Shown: positions 10,511 through 21,712 of the stretch, piece after piece
Layout of the letters: each line of letters opens with the position of its first letter
How positions within the stretch are numbered: position 1 is the stretch's first letter
DNA from: Branchipolynoe longqiensis
Taxonomy: Eukaryota > Annelida > Polychaeta > Phyllodocida > Polynoidae
Length of the DNA: 64,000 nt
Direction: 5' to 3'
NCBI GenBank assembly: GCA_030323885.1
Contig: CM059189.1
Location: 47,065,015 to 47,129,014, forward strand
Made by a program: the position numbers and the translations under genes
The notes under the pieces: generated by a model
What the model saw: the letters and a program-made list of their open reading frames with translations, nothing else
What the model was told of the DNA's origin: nothing
Database searches by the model: none

Positions 10511-11370
10511 ACGGGCGCGGTGGTCGAATCGGTAGAGCACAGGCTTCCGGTGCGGGAGATTGGGGTATGATTCCCGGTCCAGTCAAAGTCGCGATAATGT
10601 GACTGTGGGTTATATCGGGTCATGGCACCGGCGGCCAGGTCTACCAGTAGGGCAGCACTACAAAAGTTGTGATAATGTGACTGTGGGTTGTATCGGGTCA
10701 TGGCACCGGTGGCCAGGACTACCAGTAGGGCAGCACTACAAGTCGTGATAATGTGACTGTGGGTTATATCGGGTCATGGCACCGACGGCCAGGTCTACCA
10801 GTAGGGCAGCACTACAAAAGTTGTGATAATGTGACTGTGAGTTATATCGGGTCATGGCACAGGCGGCCAGGTCTCCCAGTAGGGCAGCACTACAAAAGTC
10901 GTGATAATGTGACTGTGGGTTATATCGGGTCATGGCACCCGCGGCCAGGTCTCCCAGTAGGGCAGCACTACAAAAGTCACGATAATGTGACTGTGAGTCA
11001 TGGCACCAGCGGCCAGGTCTCCCAGTAGGGCAGCACTACAAAAGTCGCGATAATGTGACTGTGGGTTATATTGGGTCATGGCACCGGCAGCCAGGTCTCC
11101 CAGTAGGGCAGCACTACAAAAGTCGTGATAATGTGACTTCGGGTTATATCTGGTCATGGCACCAGCGGCCAGGTCTCCCAGTCGGGCAGCACTACAAAAG
11201 TCACGATAATGGGACTGTGGGTTATATCGGGTCATGGCAGTAGGGCAGCACTACAAAAGTCGCCGTGAGTGCGCACTGTCACAAGTCAGGTGATAGGACA
11301 TTAGGCCTGATAGGACCTTAGGTGTTGCCAGGATGCAAAACTCCAACAAACAAAACTCCAACAAACAAAC
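10511..11370 (+). mobile_element. SINE-A with amplified internal 78-bp segment
   Basis: A type-2 head (GTGGTCGAATCGGTAGAGCA) at 10511-10590 and a normal 3' tail at 11262-11350 bracket about nine copies of one body segment. GATAATGTGACTG starts at 10593, 10671, 10747, 10825, 10903, 10981, 11049, 11127 and 11205, so the step is 78 bp except for one deleted unit of 68. The body part normally found between head and GATAATG is missing. The open frames across it (on both strands) are artefacts of the repeat. Confidence 0.9.
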
Positions 11371-11940
11371 AAAAAACCTTAAATCTGACAGCACTTGTAC
11401 ATCAATATAATAGGGATGTAAACACAGTAGGTCATATTTAAAAGAAAAGGAAAGAAGGAGACGAAAATAAAGATAAGGCAAGGTCATGTTTAAAAAAGAA
11501 AGATAACAAAATGAAGAAACACGAAGAAAAACACCCGGATACGGCTGACTGATGGACAGGAAGGGGAAAGTCAATAAACCTATTTCTGCAATAACCAAAG
11601 CCAAGTCCGATAAGGGGGCCACATGTAAGCTTGTTTGTGTGCAATCATTACCAATGAATGTCGCAATTACTGCCGTTGAAATGGAATTTAAATACACGGC
11701 AACAAATGATGTTATCCGAATAATAGTTAGCTCGACTGAGCCTTATTGGGGCTGCACAGGTGGCATTATTATATCTAAATGGTTGAGCTAAAGAGCTACT
11801 TCGAACTAAATTAAGGCACATTATAACATCTATTATACTTATCTTTTAACAAATTGCAGGAAGATGAATAAAATATGTGTAGTTCAGGCACCATCAGATA
11901 CCCTACCTGAAATGTGGAGTCTCAGTCTTACGCTCACTAG
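11371..11940. other. No gene recognised
   Basis: This is unique-looking, purine-rich to AT-rich sequence. Open frames of up to 148 codons on the minus strand partly read through the SINE tail and lack splice or composition support. Confidence 0.5.
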
Positions 11941-11944
11941 CCGT

Positions 11945-11971
11945 CACAGTTAATAATGATAATAATAATAA

Positions 11972-12021
<50 letters not shown>

Positions 12022-12130
12022 CATTTATATAGCGCCCGATCCAGCAAGCCGTACTCAGGCGCTTTACATGACAAACAAATATACAGCAAAATAAATTTCA
12101 CCTAGTAAAAACAGATTTAAACAAATGTGT
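11945..12130. repeat. (AAT)n followed by a dispersed GCGC-type repeat
   Basis: An AAT tract of about 70 bp runs into ACATTTATATAGCGCCCGAT and GGCGCTTTACATGACA. The GCGCC and GGCGC blocks form an imperfect inverted pair. This arrangement next to trinucleotide tails is common at the ends of invertebrate retroelements. Confidence 0.6.
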
Positions 12131-12214
12131 CTTAAGACCTTTTTTAGAAAGCACCAACAGATTAGTTAGTTAGACAGTTAGTGACAGTTAGTCAGTCTAA
12201 TCAGTAGTCTCACT

Positions 12215-13430
12215 CCCACTCTGTCTCGCTCTCATTATCAGTCTCACTGCCACTATCATTCACTCTCACTCCCACTTTCATTCTCAGTCTCACACCCAGT
12301 CATACTGCCACTGTCATTCACTCTCACTCCCAGTCTCATTTTCATTCTCAGTCTCACACCCAGTCTCACTGCCACTGCCATTCACTCTCACTCCCAGTCT
12401 CATTTTCATTCTCAGTCTCATACCCAGTCTCACTTCCACTGTCACTCACTCTCACTCTCATTTTCATTCTCAGGCTCACACCCGGTCTCAGTGCCACTGT
12501 CATTCACTCTCACTCCCACTCTCATTTTCATTCTCAGTCTCCCACCCAGTCTCACTGCCGCTGTCATTCACTCTCACTCCCACTCTCATTTTCATTCTCA
12601 GTCTCACACCCAGTCTCACTGCCACTGTCATTCACTCTCACTCCCACTTTCATTCTCAGTCTCACACCCAGTCATACTGCCACTGTCATTCACTCTCACT
12701 CTCAGTCTCATTTTCATTCTCAGTCTCACACCCATTCTCACTGCCACTGTCATTCACTCTCACTCCCAGTCTCATTTTCATTCTCAGTCTCACACTCAGT
12801 CATACTGCCACTGTCATTCACTCTCACTCTCAGTCTCATTTTCATTCTCAGTCTCACACCCAGTCTCACTGCCACTGTCATTTACTCTCACTCCCAGTCT
12901 CATTTTCATTCTCAGTCTCACACCCAGTCATACTGCCACTGTCATTCACTCTCACTCCCAGTCTCATTTTCATTCTCAGTCTCATACCCAGTCTCACTGC
13001 CACTGTCATTCACTCTCACTCCCAGTCTCATTTTCATTCTCAGTCTCACTTCCACTGCCATTCACTCCCACTCTCATTTTCATTCTCAGGCTCATTCCCA
13101 GTCTCACTTCCACTGTCATTCACTCTCACTCCCAGTCTCATTTTCATTCTCAGTCTCACACCCAGTCTCACTTCCACTGTCACTTACTCTCACTCCCACT
13201 CTCATTTTCATTCTCAGTCTCACCACCAGTCTCACTTCCACTGTCACTCACTCTCACACCCAGTCTCATTCTCAGTCTCACACCCAGTCTCACTTCCACT
13301 GTCATTCACTCTCACTCCCACTCTCAGTATCACTCTTACCAGGTCTCACTCTCAGCCTCATTCTCAGTGTCACACCCAGTCTCACTCCCACTCTCACTCT
13401 AAAGCTCACTCTAAGTCTCACTGTAAGTCG
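12215..13430. repeat. Minisatellite, about 64-66-bp unit
   Basis: Units read CACTGTCATTCACTCTCACT, CCCAGTCTCATTTTCATTCT, CAGTCTCACACCCAGTCTCA with small changes, about 18 copies. The 303-codon open frame (12491-13402) is the repeat read in one frame. Its Ser/His/Leu composition and the absence of splice context argue against a gene. Confidence 0.9.
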
Positions 13431-13439
13431 CACATCCAC

Positions 13440-13640
13440 TCCCACTCTCACTCAGTCTCATTCTCAGCCTCACGTTCAGTCCCACTCTCATTCTCAGCCT
13501 CACGTTCAGTCCCACTCTCATTCTCAGCCTCACTTTCAGTCCCACTCTCATTCTCAGCCTCACGTTCAGTCCCACTCTCATTCTCAGCCTCACGTTCAGT
13601 CCCACTCTCATTCTCAGCCTCACTTTCAGTATCCCAGTCT
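13440..13640. repeat. 30-bp tandem repeat, 6-7 copies
   Basis: CACGTTCAGT or CACTTTCAGT recurs at exactly 30-bp steps (13471, 13501, 13531, 13561, 13591, 13621). It looks like a secondary amplification at the end of the larger array. Confidence 0.9.
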
Positions 13641-13821
13641 CACTCACACCCACCCGCCCCCACACCTCCCCACACACGCGGGCACCCCAGCTCGTGCAGC
13701 AGAGACCCCGGGTTCCCTCTATGTAGTTGGTGTTGAAACAAGCATTACACTGTTACAGCCAAATGCCACCTGTGCAGCCCCAATATGGCTTCCGTAGATA
13801 AAAGGTTCACCCCGACACAGA

Positions 13822-14076
13822 GTTGGTTGGTCGGTTGTTTTACATCCTGGCAACATCCAAGGTCATATCAGGGCGGGTACCGACTTGTGACAGTGCGCAC
13901 TCATGCCGACGTTATAGTGCTGCCCCACTGGGAGACCAGACTGCTAGCTCTATGACCTGATATCCCATTCAGTCGCATTATTCTGACACTGAGCCAACCA
14001 GTCCTTGTCCTATCCTAATATAGTAATAATGCCGAGCGACTGACTAGGAAGCGACAAGTATCAATTTTAAAGCCAT
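13822..14076 (-). mobile_element. SINE-A, GGTT tail type, no head
   Basis: The element ends at TCAATTTTAAAGCCAT. An imperfect 10-bp direct repeat (GACACAGAGT / GACCCAGAGT) lies outside the two ends. It has inserted into a short palindromic repeat (TTCACCCCGAC ... GTCGGGGTGAA). Confidence 0.85.
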
Positions 14077-14529
14077 CCCTGACCCAGAGTCGGGGTGAAT
14101 GACAATTATGTCTGAATCCGAACAAAAACTGCTTCAAATAGCAATTAACTGTCGAGGTAGTGGTTCCAATGTGCGTATATATATCTATATGGGTGCAAAG
14201 TTGAGAAATTAGTAGAGAATGAAAAAAAACACAATAAAACGCACCAAGATGGCAGCCACAGAAAGCTGTTGATTTGAATTTCAAAGTCAATTAATCTACA
14301 TGATTTCATAAATAGCGGGCTGACATATACAAGCATTGGAAATATATATTTAGCATATGAGATTGCAAATTCATGGGTGTTATATCTATATATATATTAT
14401 ATCCATACCCTAGCCTCTAGACATTTTTTTAATGGGTTGTTCAGCAGCCCTGTCTCAAAGACAGTGCTGCCGGAGTAACTAAGGTTTCTGGTGATAACAG
14501 TGCCACAGGATAGAAAACCCACACAAGAA

Positions 14530-14735
14530 CACACACACACACATACACAAGAATACACACACACATATATATACTCATGCGCACACACACCAACACACAC
14601 ACATATATACACACGCTCACACACACACATATATACACACGCTCACACACATATATATATACACACGCGCACACACACACACACACATATATACACACAC
14701 ATGCACACACACCAACACACAACATACACACAAAA
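14530..14735. repeat. (CA)n / (TA)n microsatellite
   Basis: This is an interrupted ACAC and ATAT tract. A further (AC)n run lies at 15077-15110 behind the SINE-C. The long frames on both strands are repeat artefacts. Confidence 0.9.
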
Positions 14736-14737
14736 AG

Positions 14738-15072
14738 TACAGCTTGTTTTACTTAACAATGCCTCTAGAGCACATTGATTTTATCATCGGCTATTGGACG
14801 TCAAACATATGATCATTCTGACATAGTTCTTTGGAGGACACCCACTGCCGCCACATAGGCTACTCTTTCCAATAAGCAGCAAGGGGTCTTTGATATGCAC
14901 TTTCCCACAGACAGGACATCACATACCACAGCCTTTGATGAACCAGTTGTGGATCACTGGTTGGAATGGAAAATAGCCCAAACTGCAAATTGATCCACTA
15001 AGAAGGATCGATCAAATGAGTGACACCTTCACAGGTGGACACTCAACCACCTGAGCCACGCCCTTCTCCTTC
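14738..15072 (-). mobile_element. SINE-C copy
   Basis: It reads on the + strand from TTGTTTTACTTAACAATGCC through CTCTAGAGCACATTGATTTT and AACCAGTTGTGGATCACTGG to a tRNA-like head (minus strand: GGGCGTGGCTCAGGTGGTTG). Confidence 0.85.
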
Positions 15073-15074
15073 AC

Positions 15075-15110
<36 letters not shown>

Positions 15111-15315
15111 AACACAAGTTCACACCAACAAACACTCAGCCACACAACACACACCAACCAACACACCCATCACGCACATGCACACAAACCTACACATCCA
15201 CCAATCGCACCTTCACTAACAAACATACACGGTCACACTTTTATTGTTCAAGTGATTGCATTTCGGTGCCGAGTCACTAATCTTCTAGCTCAAACCATAC
15301 GGTCGGTCGATCAGG

Positions 15316-15553
15316 ACATATTCATCCTATCGGGATAATTCATGTCTGTTCGTCATCAGCGTTTGCGATCCCCCGCCTGTTGAATTAGTCCGGGCATCCT
15401 TCTTGGGCCAGTAACCTGCCTTACACTGTCAAACCCTTAAATTTGAGGTCGTGCTCTACGCCATTTGCCGTCTATCATCCCAGTCATTACGGTTTTCGCC
15501 ATACTGTCATCCTCCTTTCTAGCAACGTGATCAAAGTATCGCACGTGCACACT
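15316..15553 (-). pseudogene. RTE-like LINE ORF2 C-terminal remnant
   Basis: The minus strand translates RYFDHVARKEDDSMAKTVMT, then GMIDGKWRRARPQ, a stop, GFDSVRQVTG, and later MPGLIQQAGDRKR before two more stops and RTDMNYPD. The order H-KTVM-G-GKRRRGRP-W-DR is diagnostic of the C-terminus of RTE-clade LINEs. The in-frame stops show that it is inactive. The 5' part of the element is absent. Confidence 0.8.
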
Positions 15554-15779
15554 GCAAACCTGTGAAATTAGGCTTCTAGGTTTCACACGCTACTACAGAC
15601 GAGTTATAACACTATAAATAGACATTCATAAGAAAATACGGAGCAAAGCATTGAAAGAGGAGGTAAAGAAGGAGATGAAAGACAGAATAAAGAAAAGACA
15701 CACATACACTTAGCGCGTGCACACTCCTGGTGCATGTACAAACGCAGTCTGCAGTGCAGGCACCAGCAGGTACCTTATA

Positions 15780-16001
15780 CAGGGTAGGACAATAAGGACT
15801 GTCCGGTTGCCCGGGGCACCTAGTTTACTCGGTCGGGCAGGTGAAGTTCTCGGTGACCTGCCTGAATGGGCAAGTTGTTATTTTATTTCAGTTTCAATTG
15901 GCTGACTTGGGCTTGGGCAAGTAGTTTTGCCACTCGGGCAAGTAGAACATTCAGTCACTTACCCGATTGGGCAAGTGGGAAAAAGTTATTGTCCTACTCT
16001 G
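15780..16001. mobile_element. MITE with CAGGGTAGGAC ends
   Basis: The 16-bp inverted ends CAGGGTAGGACAATAA (15780-15795) and TTATTGTCCTACTCTG (15986-16001) differ at one base. The interior repeats GGGCAAGT. The CAGRG terminus resembles hAT-type elements, but a matching 8-bp target duplication is not seen. Confidence 0.7.
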
Positions 16002-16059
16002 TTATGCCTATCTGTTTTTGTCTATCTGTCTGTCCCTCTCTGTCCCTCTGTCTCTCTCT

Positions 16060-16200
16060 CTCACATCCACACACACTTGCATCCACATCCACACACACAC
16101 ACACTTGCATCCACTCTCACACACACACACACACATCCACACACACACACACACACATCCACACACACACACACACACACCGACTCAATCACACACGTGC
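16060..16200. repeat. (CA)n microsatellite with CATCC interruptions
   Basis: ACACAC runs are broken by TTGCATCC and CATCC units. The large overlapping frames here are artefacts. Confidence 0.9.
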
Positions 16201-16370
16201 AGACACCAACACACAAAGATGGACACAGAGAGGACACAGCAAACAAAGGCACCGTGCACCTGGTCCTGTGAACAGGTGCCTACACATTCCCGTGGAACCC
16301 TGGGAACCGCCACAGTCGCCTCGCCGCCACCTAGCGGCAGAGATAAACACCACGCGCCGTCCGCATTTAG

Positions 16371-16423
16371 TTGTTTGGTCGTTGGAGTTTACTGTCCTGG
16401 CAACATCAAAGGTCAAACAACCA
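16371..16423 (-). mobile_element. SINE-A tail fragment
   Basis: TTGTTTGGTCGTTGGAGTTT then CCTGGCAACATCAAAGGTC; the rest is absent. Four tandem copies of a 16-bp unit (GAAACAAGAAGCTAGGT-like) follow at 16480-16545. Confidence 0.75.
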
Positions 16424-16555
16424 ACATGCCACGCCACCATATTCAAATGTTCGGTAAAAGACTGTAGTGGCGTTGCTAGATGAAACAAGAAGCTAGGTGA
16501 AACAAGAAGCTAGGTGAAACAAGAAGCTAGGTGAAACAAGAAGCAATTAATCACG

Positions 16556-17270
16556 ATGCCTCCCCCCCCTCCCTTCTCCTCCTACTCCATAGCTCACACT
16601 CTGCAATATTAGACTGACGCCCCCTGGTGCCATCACTCACTCACTCACTCACTCACTCACTCACTCACTCACTCACTCACTCACACACTCACTCACTCAC
16701 ACACGCACACACACATACACACACACAAATGGCCGAATGAGTTGAGCACCCGTCTCCGCTTTTGGCAGATCGTGGGATTCGAACACCGTGGGTTTGAATC
16801 ATGGTCAAATCAAACCAATGACTTAAAAATTGATACATGTCGCTTCCTAGCGAGGCGCTCAGCATGATTAGGATAGGGCAAGGATTGGTTGGATAATGTG
16901 TATGGATAATGTGACTGAGTGGGATATCAGATCACGGTGGTGGCGGCCTGGTCTCCCATTGAGACAGCACTCCAAAGTCGCCATGAGTGTGCATTGTCAC
17001 AAGTCGGGACTCTGTCCTGATATGACCTTATATGTTGCCAGGACATAAAACTCCAACAACCAACCAACATTAGACTGCCATGCCACATTGGACTGCCGCC
17101 CCCTGGTGCCATACCATCATCATCACACGCACACGCGCACACACACACGAACACACCCAAACACACGCACACGAACACACCCACTCCCTCCCTTCCCCTT
17201 CCCTCTGACACCATAACTCTCACGGCCACATTAGATTGACGCCTTCTCATGGCATCATCGCACCTACCCC
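16556..17270. repeat. Short dispersed block present three times, split by a SINE
   Basis: Blocks at about 16556-16640, 17068-17125 and 17172-17270 share a C-rich lead-in, CACATTAGACTG and CGCCCCCTGGTGCCAT (third copy degenerate). Each is followed by a simple CACT, CAC or C-rich tract. CGCCCCCTGGTG resembles the reverse of a CTCF core. Confidence 0.6.
16729..17068 (+). mobile_element. SINE-A, type-1 head with GGTT-type tail
   Basis: The head reads ATGGCCGAATGAGTTGAGCA with a duplicated B-box area. The tail is GCCAGGACATAAAACTCCAA followed by CAACCAACC. Confidence 0.9.
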
Positions 17271-17471
17271 CCCCCCCACCCACCCAACACTGCACCCCCC
17301 CCCCCCACAGTCCCATTACGAATGGGGACTATCATTCCCCTTGTCACAAACGGCCGACGGCGCAATCGGTCTGCGCATCCTGTTGCCATGGCGTCTCCAC
17401 GGCGAGGCGTGCCGTCACCATGACAACCGCGCGACGTCATGACGTATGTTCGGGGGTGCGCCGAAGACGGT

Positions 17472-17837
17472 TGGTTGGTTGGTTGGATCGTGGGTTGGTT
17501 GGTCGGTCGGTTGGTTGTTGGAGGTTTACATCCTGGCAACATCTAAGGTCATATCAGGATGGGTACTGACTTGTGACAGTGCTCACTCATGGTGCCTTTA
17601 TAGTGCTGCCTGTTTGGGAAATCAGGCCGCCAGCACCATAATCCGATATCCCACTCAGTCACATTATCCTGACACTGAGCTAACCAGTCCATGCCCTATC
17701 CTATTAATGCTGAGCACCAAGCTAGGAAGCGGCAAGTATCAAATTTATAAGTCAATGGTTTGACTGGACTGGGAACCAAACCCCCAATCTCCCGCAAGTG
17801 AGGCCCGCGCTCTACCAATTCGGCCAATGCAACCGGT
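17472..17837 (-). mobile_element. SINE-A, full length, GGTT tail and type-2 head
   Basis: It starts in an expanded GGTTGGTTGG / TCGGTCGG tract and runs to GCTCTACCAATTCGGCCAAT and CCGGT. The 105-codon frame across it is a SINE shadow. Confidence 0.9.
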
Positions 17838-18029
17838 GTGCGTATGTGTGCTGGGGGGTGGGATCAGTAACTAGTGGCTGGTCGGTTGGGTGCACATGGT
17901 GGGTGGTGGATAATTCACACACACTCAGAGAGCTGCTCTTACGTCACACCTACTCATGACCTACTTACGTAGATTCACGCTAAACCAATCTCCAACGAAC
18001 CATCTCCCATGAACTTGGTTATGCTACTC

Positions 18030-18350
18030 CCTACTCATTTAACTAATGTAAAACAAGAAGCCACACTAGCCTTCTTGAGGGCAGCAGGACTATACCCCCT
18101 TCTATAGTTCATTGAAACAGTTTTCGCCTATTCAGGAGGAATGATCTAGAATTGTATTTGGCCTCAAATTTGTCTTTGTTGTAATTGTGGGCCTTTGACT
18201 TCAAAACACATAGTTGATTGTGTACTTTTAGATTCTCTGTAAAAATGATGGCCTGACAATAATACGACAGAATAAGATTTGAACACTTCTCGCCGTGATT
18301 ATGGCCTTTGCTGACGACACGGCGTTAAGCAATCACCACTAAGTACCTAA
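18030..18350 (+). mobile_element. I/Nimb-like LINE 3' end
   Basis: In frame from about 18050: NVKQEATLAFLRAAGLYPLL then a stop. This is the family C-terminal pattern (V-E-I-FL-AGLY). It ends GACACGGCGTTAAGCAATCA, the LINE terminus found inverted elsewhere in the window. 17840-18030 holds nothing else identifiable. Confidence 0.7.
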
Positions 18351-18504
18351 CGCTGCTGAAGTGTATATCAGTACTGGTAATTATACATCTATCGATTTGT
18401 CTAATCTGTGAATGTGACTGCACTGTACCCATGAGATGGCTAAAGTTCCATTGTCCGATGGTTTTGAGTTTCTGCCATTTTTCTGAGATAAATACATTAG
18501 GTTG

Positions 18505-18791
18505 ATGATAATAGCCTTTAGTCTGGAGTAACTTATTTTAACTGGCTAACTTTGGAGATATTTGAAGTTAAAACATGTGAAACTAATTTTGGCAAGCATG
18601 TCACAATTCTGATGCCATAGACTTTAGAAGTAACGGCTTCTATTAACTAAATCAGCTTAGTGTGCCCTTCTATGCAGCAACACATGCTTAATAAGTACAT
18701 CAGTATCTAAGTTTGATCTGTAGGATCAAATCAAGCTAAGTGTTTTGGTTCTTCAAAATTCATGCTTTCATCGGACTATGCAGCTTTAAGA
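18505..18791. mobile_element. MITE G copy 1
   Basis: It shares TGCTTAATAAGTACATCAGT, AGTTTGATCTGTA-type sequence and the end GGACTATGCAGCTTTAAG with copies at 20765 and 33834. The left end is not cleanly defined. Confidence 0.65.
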
Positions 18792-18924
18792 ATAAGAAAG
18801 ATACTCTCCGGGGAAGTCAGGGTTTTCGCCAAAGGGTAAAATGGATAAAATTCTGTACGCTTACATTTTCTGATAGTACGACTCTATACCCTCAAATTGT
18901 TGGGATTTTTCTTTTTTAAAGGCT

Positions 18925-19285
18925 CTGTTATACATCACCGGATTGGGGAAACGGAAAGAAACCGAACAAAGTCTGTTGATATCCGTCAAAGTCCGGTTTG
19001 TGTCCGTTGCATATCTGTTGATATCCGTTGATATCAGGCCCGTTCCATTACAAGTTTTGAGCACGCACAAAACTTGTAACGAATTGCACTGGACTGACCT
19101 ATGCGGTTATTATCTGTAACCGTCTGTTCCTCGTCCGTTCTCGTCCGTTCCCGTCCGTTACATATCCATTACCCGTCCGTTACATAATCGATACATTTCA
19201 AGTCCGAATAACACCGCACTAGAATATTCTGTCCGGTTCTGTCCATTACTCAATTCGCCATATTGTGACAGGCACTTAAAGGTTC
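18925..19285. mobile_element. Candidate inverted-repeat element with central hairpin
   Basis: GGCTCTGTTATA on the left and TATTGTGACAGGCAC on the right are imperfect inverted ends. In the middle a hairpin pairs ACAAGTTTTG with CAAAACTTGT (about 19050-19078). The two halves are built of TATCCGTTGATA-like and CCGTCCGTTAC-like subrepeats. The plan matches the element at 25324. Confidence 0.5.
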
Positions 19286-19422
19286 TTCAAGAAGCCAGAG
19301 CCAACAAAGTTTCCAGACCTCCAGACCCCCCTCATCCCCCCTTCATTCTGCGTACCCTCAAATTACTGTCTGGCGGAAACCATGGAAGGGTATATCGATA
19401 CTGGTAATACTACACCAATGGA

Positions 19423-19731
19423 ACCAGATGGGATGGCTGAGTGAGTAGGATGACCACTTCCGGTATGAGGGGTTGTGGGATCAATCCCCAATCAAGTAAA
19501 ACCAAGCACTTAACAAAATTGATACATGGCCCTACATTGGCTGGCACTTGGCATTACTAGGACATGACGAGGATTAGTTTGCTCAGTATCAGGATAATGT
19601 AAGTGGGATATCGATATGGTCATGGCGTCAGTCGAAGGGCAGTACTATAAATTCACCATGAGCACACGCTGTTAAGTAAGCGTCCTAATATAACATGTTA
19701 TTAGGACATAAAACCCACTTACTCACTCACT
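19423..19731 (+). mobile_element. SINE-A copy, diverged
   Basis: The head is ACCAGATGGGATGGCTGAGT. The 3' end is TTATTAGGACATAAAACCCA running into CACTCACTCACTC rather than the usual tail. Confidence 0.8.
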
Positions 19732-19967
19732 CATCAACAGATTTCCTATAGCCGTCCATTAAATGAGTTGCATAGCCAGAAAACCAGTATCACAACGATG
19801 GAAATATACTTAGAATGAAATATTTACAAAGAAAGGTAAAGAAAATACAACCCTTATTTCGGCGTTCTCTATACCTACCCAATACACACCCCCCTTTCGT
19901 TAATTTTTTAATTTTTATTCTATTGATTTAGCAGGGGACATTTCAGGCACAGACTCATTCCACTGGG

Positions 19968-20118
19968 CATCCTAGTTCTGTCGAGTGCCAGGCTAGGTAG
20001 CGACAAGTATAAATTTTAAAGTCATTGGCTTGACTCGGCCGGGCGTTAACACCATGGGTTGGAATCCCACGACCTACCACACAGGAAGCGGGTGGGTGCT
20101 CAACTCATTTGGGTAGAT
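19968..20118 (-). mobile_element. SINE-A partial (head side), type-1 head
   Basis: It runs from CGAGTGCCAGGCTAGGTAGC to GTGCTCAACTCATTTGGG. The tail side is lost. Confidence 0.8.
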
Positions 20119-20185
20119 CTTGAATGCATAGAAAGGCGGAGTGCGTTGACAACAAACAGCACATGAACAGAGCTAGTGCCTTCAG

Positions 20186-20252
20186 CTGTATGAGGACCCA
20201 CAACCTCTGGTCTTTGATGACCGCCTGGACGCTCTGTATCGCATTCCTGAAG
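20186..20252 (+). CDS. Candidate internal exon, unrecognised
   Basis: An acceptor GTGCCTTCAG is followed by 22 codons, LYEDPQPLVFDDRLDALYRI then PE, ending GAAG before GTCACG. The translation is unusually protein-like and is not in any repeat family here. The donor is poor and the polypyrimidine tract is short. It could be an isolated exon of a plus-strand gene whose neighbours lie outside, or chance. Imperfect GGTCACGGG repeats follow. Confidence 0.3.
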
Positions 20253-20398
20253 GTCACGGGGGAATGGGGTCACGGGGTCAGGGGGTCACGAGGTCATGGG
20301 GGCTCTGTGTCCTCCTTATTCTATAGGCCACCTCAATATGGGGTGTTAACCTCAAGAGGTCACCGGCAACCCTCTCCATACCGGCTATGGGAGTTCAC

Positions 20399-20460
20399 TG
20401 ATTGGGGTTTTATGGTCTAGCAACACTTGAGGTCATATCAGGACGGGTACCAGCTTGGAA
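20399..20460 (-). mobile_element. SINE-A tail fragment
   Basis: GGGGTTTTATGGTCTAGCAA then TCATATCAGGACGGGTACC; the element ends there. Confidence 0.7.
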
Positions 20461-20502
20461 TGACGGTAGACCCTAGCTGTCAGACCAAGTTTCTTATTTA
20501 TC

Positions 20503-20710
20503 TCTCTATCTATCTATCTATCTGTCTATCTATCTAGATATATATATATCTAGATGTCTATCTATCTACATGTCTAAATATATATTTATTTATATAGATG
20601 TATATCTATCTATCTATCTAGATGTCTATCTAGATGCATATCTATATATCTATCAATATGTCTATTTATCTATCTATCTGTCTATCTATCTACCTATCTA
20701 TCCATCCATC
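20503..20710. repeat. (TCTA)n microsatellite
   Basis: TATC and TAGA units with interruptions. The open frame rich in Tyr and Leu is an artefact. Confidence 0.9.
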
Positions 20711-20764
20711 ACTGTGTCAGGGATCAAAGTCTCCTGCAACAACCAAAACATCGGAAATCTGACT

Positions 20765-21425
20765 TCCGGTAAAACTGACAGTATTACAAATCTACCCTAC
20801 TTTAGTTTGAAGTAACGTTTGTTTTGAATGGCTAACTATTGAGATATCTGAAGTGAAAACATGCCAAATTATTGTTGGCAACCACGCCAAAACTATTCCA
20901 GTCACACCAGAGGATTATGCAGTAATAGGTTTGATTAAATCGACTCAATATTCCCTTCTGTGTGGCAACAGATGCTTAATAAGTGCATCAGTATCTAAGT
21001 TTGATATGTACAATCAAATCTAGCTGGATGTTTTGATTTTGAAAATTTGATGCTTCATCAGACTATGTGACCAGACGGGATGGCCGAATGAGTTAGAGCG
21101 TCCGTCTCCTGTGCTGGTAGATCGTGGGTTCGAACCCTGGTTGAGTCAAACCAATGACTTAAAAATTGATACTTGTCGCTTCCTCGCCAGGCACTTGGCA
21201 TAAACAGGATAGGGCAGGGACTGGTTGGCTCAGAGTCAGGATAATGTGACTGAGTGGGATATCAGGTCATGGTGCCAGCGCACTGGTTTCCTAGTGGGAC
21301 ATCACTATAAAGTCACCATGAGTGCACACTGTCACAAGGCGGTACCCGTCCTGATATGACCTTAGATGTTGCTAGGACGTAAAACAAACAAACGAAACAA
21401 ACAACATCGGACTGTGCAGCTTTAA
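20765..21425. mobile_element. MITE G copy 2, split by a SINE-A
   Basis: The body 20765-21070 and the end 21405-21425 (ATCGGACTGTGCAGCTTTAA) belong together. The intervening SINE-A duplicated the target (ATCAGACTATGTG at its left, ATCGGACTGTGCA at its right, with 3 differences). Confidence 0.7.
21071..21404 (+). mobile_element. SINE-A, full length, type-1 head with TTTG-type tail
   Basis: Clear A box (ATGGCCGAATGAGTTAGAGC) and B box (GGGTTCGAACCC). The 3' end is GCTAGGACGTAAAACAAACA. Confidence 0.95.
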
Positions 21426-21712
21426 GCAGATGAGGGGAATTGACCTGCATATGACCAAGAAACCCCCCCCCCCTCCCCCCCCCCCCAGGAAATCACTCAT
21501 ATATTGGAAATATCTTATCACATATCTACATTCTGGTTGGCTGGTTCCAATAGGCAATACTTCTTTATGCGATCTCTTTCCCACTCATATCAGTGTATTC
21601 ATCAGTCCACATACACAAACGATAAAGGACCACTGCAATGTAAACAAATGAGCGAAAGCATAAGCCTCGTTTTCGATCACAGGTGAATAGGAACTCCACT
21701 CCAACTTCCTAA

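Noticed and set aside
10560..11243. CRISPR-like regular repeats
   Set aside because: The 78-bp period has no distinct spacers, the genome is eukaryotic, and the unit is a SINE-A segment.
12491..13402. 303-codon open frame
   Set aside because: It is the 64-66-bp CACTCTC minisatellite read through. The frame is maintained by the lack of stop codons in C/T-rich repeats, with no splice sites or family resemblance.
21071..21150. A functional tRNA-Ser or tRNA-Leu gene
   Set aside because: A and B boxes are present but the acceptor stem and anticodon arm do not fold, and the same sequence heads dozens of SINE copies.
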